From: Sesamum alatum
Lineage: Eukaryota > Streptophyta > Magnoliopsida > Lamiales > Pedaliaceae
Direction of reading: 5' to 3'
Length of the DNA stretch: 64,000 nucleotides
Assembly: GCA_034509735.1 (NCBI GenBank)
Contig: JACGWO010000011.1
Coordinates: 21,374,979-21,438,978, forward strand
The notes beneath the pieces are model-generated. The model saw only the letters and a program-made list of their open reading frames with translations, was not told the origin of the DNA and ran no database searches. Position numbers and translations under genes: made by a program. Below, piece after piece: positions 58,752 to 64,000 of this stretch (position 1 is the stretch's first letter; every line of letters begins with the position of its first letter).

Positions 58752-61150
58752 ATGGCGCCCAAGAAGGATCAAGTCATCGTTAACAGCTTTACCAATGGTC
58801 AATCCTCCACCAGGGGCAAGATTGTTCACACAAGCCCTTTAGACTGTTCAAACTCGACAAGTCCTATCAAGATCAACTCCAAGTCCACGCATTTTGCTAT
58901 CCTCCCCGCCATGATGGCCGACGCGAAAGCAATGGAGGAACAACTAGCACAAATGACCGAAGCCATCGCTAATCTCGACAACATCATCGAGTAAAAAGAC
59001 CTCCAAATTACCCAATTGATCAGCAACTAAGAGCATACGAACGTTGAAAAAACCAACGACAGCCACAAGCATGTCTCCTTCTCAAACCATGTTGAAAGTG
59101 AGAAGCAAGTGGATAAAGCACCACCGACGCATGACTTTGCGCAAAATTCTACACGTTCAGAAATATCTATTGCTATATGGTCTATTTAACAATTGGAAGA
59201 GATGATTGCCAACACCATCAAAGCCTAATACGGCGGAATGACCCTAAGCTCGCCCGCGTATTCAAAACCATACACAAATCGCATCGATGCATTGAGGATA
59301 CCTACCGCTGGAACTGCAACAATTTGATGGAAGAGGCAACCCAAAACAATACATCATCCACTTCATCGAGACATGCAACGAAGCCGACACTGACAGTGAC
59401 CTCTTGGCGAAGCAATTGGACCGATCGCTTAAAGGGAATACTTTTGAATGGTATGTCGATCTATAGCCCGAGTCAATTGATAGTTGGGACGAGATGGAGA
59501 AGCAATTCCTAAACCGCTTCTATAGCACCCATCGGACGGTGAGCATGTATGAACTCACCAACGCAAGGCAGTGGAAGGACGAGCCAGTCACCGACTACAT
59601 CAACCGTTGGCGCGTTCTAAGTTTGAACTACAAAGACAAACACTCGGAGACCTCGACGATAGAAATATGCATCCAAGGTATGCATTGGGGTCTTATTTAC
59701 ATCTTGCAGGGGATCAAGCCACGAAGCTTTGAGGAGTTGGTTACCCGTACCCAGAACATGGATATAAGCATCGCCAATCACAAATTCAAATTCCCAATTG
59801 ACTACCAAAAGGAGTCAAAAGAGGATGAAGACTTCGTCACACTTGATGTCAAAGAATCCATGACCATCAAAGCAGCTTCTGTCAAATTTCCACCAAGCAA
59901 GAGGAGTGAAGGGCCTAAAAACCAACAAGTGTCACGTTACAAAGGTTGGCTTACTTTGGATGATGAAGAAACGGCGAGCACGAACATCATCAGCATCTCC
60001 AATAAATGACTTGCATATTTTGGAAAGCGAGGAGAAAGCTCTACCACCTCTATCGACAGCGTCAACGAAACTTTGATTGGACAATCTTGCGCTTGTACAA
60101 ATTGAGGCCTCTGACGCCGACATGAAGCCCTTCACCAAGGTGGAGTCATAATTTGTTGATCCCAAGCTCCACCTCAATCCTAATGGGATGCAAGAAGCAA
60201 CGTCTTCAAAGATCCAAGCCAGTCAACTAATTAAGGAAGCGCACTCCAAACCCATTCCCTCGGAAAGCAGTGACGAAAAGCTTATCAAATTGACCATCAG
60301 TGAGGTGCCAACAAGCCAAGGTCATAAGTCAAAAAGGCCACCTTACTCCCCAGTATTCCCCTATATGGTTCGGTCCGACAACAAAGACAAACAAAGCTCG
60401 TCAGAAGACCATGCTCCTCCACTATCCAAATGAATCAAACAATAAAGTAAGGTGAAATCCAATGACCCTCAAGGTACCAGGGTTGAACTAATCAAGCCCG
60501 TCACTGGTCTACACTCGTTGGTCTCAAGTAAACTACTTCTGCTGAAAAATCAACCTGAAGAAATACCGGGGGCATTCAGCTCAAAAGCTTACCACCTCTT
60601 AGAGAAAGCTCGGTATGACTTTTCTGCCCCATCTCGACTTAGCAAGTTAAATCCCGAGTACTGGTGAAAAGATCCATGGATTAACTGAAGCGCAACACAA
60701 GACAAAGCTTCCGTGTCAACCACCCACGCACTGGCTTAGGCTTCACTCTCGACGGACTTGTGCGGGATCGCCTCGAAGATGGTCCTGCGTGACAGCTGAA
60801 GAAAAGAAGTCAACGTGACCTAACAAACAAGCCAACAGAAAAAAAGTGAAAGTCAAGCACTTCATCTGTCTCGGCCCCCGAGAGGTAAGACGTCAATCTT
60901 GCTCATCCCCTCAAACAAGACAATCAAGCTAAAACGACGCCTCGCCATACGATTGAATGATCCAAAAAATATTTCAAATGAAGAGGACGAATAAAGCATC
61001 AAACTGCGTCCATCCAACCACGTTAGTGTTGCTGAAGACTCTGACTTGAAGATCTCCAAAAATGAGATTCAAAATGCTCCGAAGCACAACTCGAAGACGG
61101 AGAACATGAAACCTCCACCACCATAAATCAAAGATACGGCCTCGGCCTCG
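58752..61150 (+). pseudogene. gag and start of pol of a Ty3/gypsy element, heavily broken
   Basis: Start MAPKKDQVIVNSFTNG at 58752, then several frame changes. Word KPYTNRIDALRIPT near 59260 and the open segment 59494-60009 (MEKQFLNRFYSTHRTVSM, QWKDEPVTDYINRWR, CIQGMHWGLIYILQGIKPRS) give a clear retrotransposon gag capsid domain. Downstream AYHLLEKARYDFSAPSRLSK at 60590-60650 and following out-of-frame words belong to the region before protease in related elements. Protease, RT, RNase H and integrase are not recognisable, so the rest is deleted or replaced. Non-functional. Confidence 0.8.
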
Positions 61151-61186
61151 CAATTGACAAACTCATGAAGAAGATGCTCTTTGACG

Positions 61187-61290
61187 CACGAGCTTAAATT
61201 GCATGTTGCTCCTTGACACACGAGCTTAAACTGCATGTTGCTCCATGACGCACGAGCCTAAATTGCATGTTACTCCTGGCCCCCATGAGT
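61187..61290. repeat. three-copy ~35-bp tandem repeat
   Basis: Units ACGCACGAGCTTAAATTGC / ACACACGAGCTTAAACTGC / ACGCACGAGCCTAAATTGC, each followed by ATGTTRCTCC. Located in the 3' untranslated part of the element, before ACCGGGTACGTAGGCAGC, a word common near the ends of plant gypsy elements. Confidence 0.85.
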
Positions 61291-63723
61291 ATAAATTGTG
61301 TACGGCATCCCTCCTTTAAAAAAAAGAGAGAAGTAAATTAAATTCAAATTTCTTTTAACTACGTTTTGACTTGATCCCTTTACCGGGTACGTAGGCAGCT
61401 TGAACCTATTTTCAAGTTCAGTCATATCCTTAAACAAGTTTGGTTTATCTTAAAGTTAACCAAGTTTTTTGTTTTTTGTGAGCATAAAAAGTTCGTGGAA
61501 TTGCAGTCATTCATATTCAATAGCAATAAGAAGAAATAAATCCAACGCTCAATCAAAAGCACAAAGAGAATTTCAATAAAAAAAATGAAAGTCATTTTAT
61601 TACGTGATATTTGTTTACATTGAATGGCAATAAAGAAACAAAAGAGAAAAAAAATTGATAAATGCTAAACACTAAGGCGGACAAGTCGGAAGTTGTCAAG
61701 TCTCCTCTCGAGTCTTCAAGAAACACTTCCATATTCTTCGATGCCTCCGTTGTTTCTAGACGAACACGAGGTACCTTTAAACGGACGTCTATTCTCTCTC
61801 TTGGCGACCAACTATCTTGAGGTTGGACAAGCTTTCTTCGACTTCTTGGCAAAGGTCTTCTCGCTCAAGTAGAAAAGGCTTCTCATCAAGTGTTTCACGG
61901 CTTAGGGGCAAACATCAACATTGACAAATGGAAATGGTGAAGGTCTTCAGGTATTGGAAGACGGCTTTCGCTCAAGAAATACGTGAAGAATCGCTGCATG
62001 AACCGAAGGCTGACCCAGTCAAAAGTGAGCGCTTCGTCTGAACCTGTAGAAAGCCGATGGTGCACCAAAAATAAACACTCACGACTTCATAGCATGGAGG
62101 GCTTACAAGCGTCATCGCTTAGCAACTCCTTGAAAGAAAAGACGACCTCGTCGTTGAAATCCCTAAGCACAAGCGGCCATGAAGATTTAACTTCTTATCT
62201 GGACTTCTCTGACGGTGGAAGGTGAGACGTCATAGAAGGCACCATAGCTAGTGGAAAACTTGAAGAATGTCCTTGTAGTGATGTGGGTAAAAAAAGACGC
62301 ACGAACGGAGGGCATGGATCTCGACTTCATGAAGGATGCTTGCACAACGGCCTCGCGGTTCTTCTATGGTGAGCTTCTCGTTGCAGATGCACGTGAAAAA
62401 GAGTTGTCTCCATGACTGCAAGAATTTTGGCTTCGTGAAGGATGCTCGCATGACATCCTTGCACATCTATGGTGTGGGCGGTTCTTGTTGCGATTTCATA
62501 TGAATGCGTGGATGGCGGCACGAATCTCGACTTCACGAAGGATGTTCATATGTTGGCCTAACGTATCTTTCGAGAAATGGGATGCCTCACAGAACTTGGA
62601 CAGTTGAATTCTCCATTAGCTCAGTCAATGATGAGGTGATAACTTGGAAGTGCAAACTCAACGTCGGCTTCATGTCACGAGGAGAAGGTTTGTCCACCAA
62701 GACCTTGGATTGGGATGAAGTGTTGGAGCGAAAGTCAAGCTCCTCTTTCGTTGCCTCTTCAAGACCACCGATGGATGTACATGACTCGTGCAAAGACTAA
62801 ACCTTGGACGGTGGAAAGATGTTGGCCGACTATAGATGTACGAAGTGGCGCCTTAGATCTTGTGGTTGTCTTTGCCACTTCAAATGATGATACGTGGGAA
62901 TGGCTCGTAGACGCAGATGGTGATTCCTTCAACCTCGACATTGTCCTTGCTACTTCAAACACCGATGTGTGGGAATGGCTTATTGAAATTTTCAAAGTCC
63001 ATCTCTTCAAATAAGCAAATTTTGACAAAGAAATTAGAAGGCAAAAAATCGCGAAAGGAGATACATTGTGCACAAGTGTGCCGAAAGATATTGATGAGAG
63101 TCAAGACTTCTTCTCATTTTCTAGAACTACAACAAATGGTAGCCTCGGTTTCTTCAGAAAATTGAGTTGTTGCTCGCTTGAAAAAAGAAATTACTCTACA
63201 CCAATAGATTCATAAACTCGCGGTGTAAAACTCGTGCAAGTCTGTTGAGGAGAATTTTAAGTGAATGCCTCATTTTATAAGTATGGATGGCTGTCAATGG
63301 GTGATTAAGACTTAGAAATTTCCATCACTTAATAGCTTGGAGAAGGCAGCCACGATGGAAATAATATATCAAAGGATTAGAAAGTTTATCAAAGGATTCT
63401 TTCCAAGAAAAGATATTGACTTGCCAATGTGAGGAATTTCACTTGCTCAAAAAATCCAAAATAAGTGGAGAGCAGTCACCGAGTTGCGAAACAAAAAAAA
63501 AAAGAAAAGGAAAAAGATTTCCTTGTTGATGAATATCATAGATATGGATGGCTAGTCGTTTGATTTGGAAAAAAGAAAAATCATATTTCCATTGTCTTAC
63601 AAAGGAATGAATGCTTGGTTTATGAATGCAAAATGAAAGGAAAATATTGTTCGGCTTTTTGTGGGCCCATGACACAAAAAAAGGAGACGAGAAGGAAATA
63701 CTTCAAGTCATGCCTTCGAAAAC
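61291..63723. other. repeat-rich non-coding filler, likely retrotransposon 3' region
   Basis: Moderate GC. Internal near-repeats: CTCGACTTCATGAAGGATGC / CTCGACTTCACGAAGGATGT (about 62320 and 62528) and TTCGTGAAGGATGC (62432); and a second pair GATGATACGTGGGAATGGCT / ACCGATGTGTGGGAATGGCT (62885 and 62961). Only short broken frames. It could include captured gene pieces; I recognise none. Confidence 0.45.
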
Positions 63724-64000
63724 TGATGTAGCAAGCGTCTCACATCGGTTGCAGACGAAAAGCTTGAGTGGCTTAAAGCCCCAATGCCTTCTCTCCCTAG
63801 AGAGGCGCCTTTTTAGGACAAAACCGTGAGGCTCATATAGAGCCAAAGCGGACAATACCTCGCACAACTGAGCACCGATCAAGTTGCAAGCCGCATCATT
63901 TGGCACCGTCTGTGCGAACGAGGCCATGTGCCCATCCCAAGCCCCTCGTCTGGGGGGCTAATGATGTAGCAAGCGTCCCACATCGGTTGATGACGAGGAG
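63724..64000 (+). mobile_element. TRIM-like miniature LTR element, runs off the window
   Basis: First LTR 63724-63898 (175 bp) begins TGATGTAGCAAGCG and ends GCATCA, with TGATG...CATCA ends. Interior 63899-63961 (63 bp) begins TTGGCACCGTCTGTGCGAA and ends in a polypurine-like CTGGGGGGC. The second LTR begins at 63962 with TGATGTAGCAAGCGTCCCAC and is cut by the window edge. Words CAAAGCGGACAATA and AGAGAGGCGCC are frequent in plant intergenic LTRs of this style. No coding room, so it depends on enzymes from other elements. Confidence 0.75.

Noticed and set aside
1..64000. search for defence islands, CRISPR arrays, operons or viral genomes
   Set aside because: Nothing seen; all recognisable genes are standard plant nuclear genes and all pol-like sequences fit Ty3/gypsy retrotransposons.

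Overview
This window is nuclear DNA from a flowering plant. Coding exons are split by AT-rich GT-AG introns, the proteins match plant families closely (a Shaker-type potassium channel, a B-class GATA factor, a TREX-2 subunit), and the space between genes is filled with Ty3/gypsy LTR retrotransposons, a tRNA-derived SINE, a CACTA element and many fold-back (terminal-inverted-repeat) elements. A eudicot is likely. I cannot fix the species; an asterid is only a guess. I see no rRNA gene, true tRNA gene, CRISPR array or bacterial operon, and no convincing previously undescribed multi-gene system.

Layout. (1) 1-5790, plus strand: 3' nine exons of a PCI-domain protein of the THP1/EER5 (PCID2) family; the first ~43 codons lie upstream. 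(2) 5.8-20.7 kb: intergenic. It holds fold-back elements at 6.6, 8.0, 9.0 and 17.9 kb, a SINE with target-site duplication at 10.2 kb, a decayed retrotransposon island at 11.07-15.62 kb flanked by a ~350-bp direct repeat, and a 264-bp CACTA element. (3) 20849-26221, plus strand: complete 11-exon AKT1-type inward K+ channel (887 aa). (4) 26957-30131, minus strand: two-exon gene for a 138-aa single-pass membrane protein of unknown function, convergent with AKT1. (5) 30.4-38.8 kb: damaged Tat-lineage Ty3/gypsy element with 5' LTR, gag, protease, RT with a large deletion, two RNase H domains, a catalytically dead integrase, short repeats, an antisense extra ORF and an LTR of a different family. 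(6) 42141-43303, minus strand: three-exon B-GATA transcription factor (299 aa) with zinc finger and LLM motif. (7) 40.6-57.7 kb around and beyond it: a dense cluster of fold-back elements, many with recognisable 9-bp target duplications (Mutator-like), Helitron-like ends, and a hAT-like element inserted inside a second SINE. (8) 57.9-64.0 kb: second Ty3/gypsy element reduced to an LTR and a broken gag region, repeat-rich filler, and at the window edge a very small LTR element (TRIM-like, 175-bp LTR, 63-bp interior).

The four cellular genes have no evident joint pathway: nuclear mRNA export, root potassium uptake, an unknown membrane protein, and light/cytokinin/nitrogen-linked GATA regulation. 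The most informative non-gene signals are the 9-bp-TSD fold-back cluster, the SINE/hAT nesting, three antisense-ORF remnants and the decay pattern of the Tat integrase. Splice sites were placed by eye from GT-AG signals and recalled family sequences; LTR borders are approximate unless a target duplication is given.
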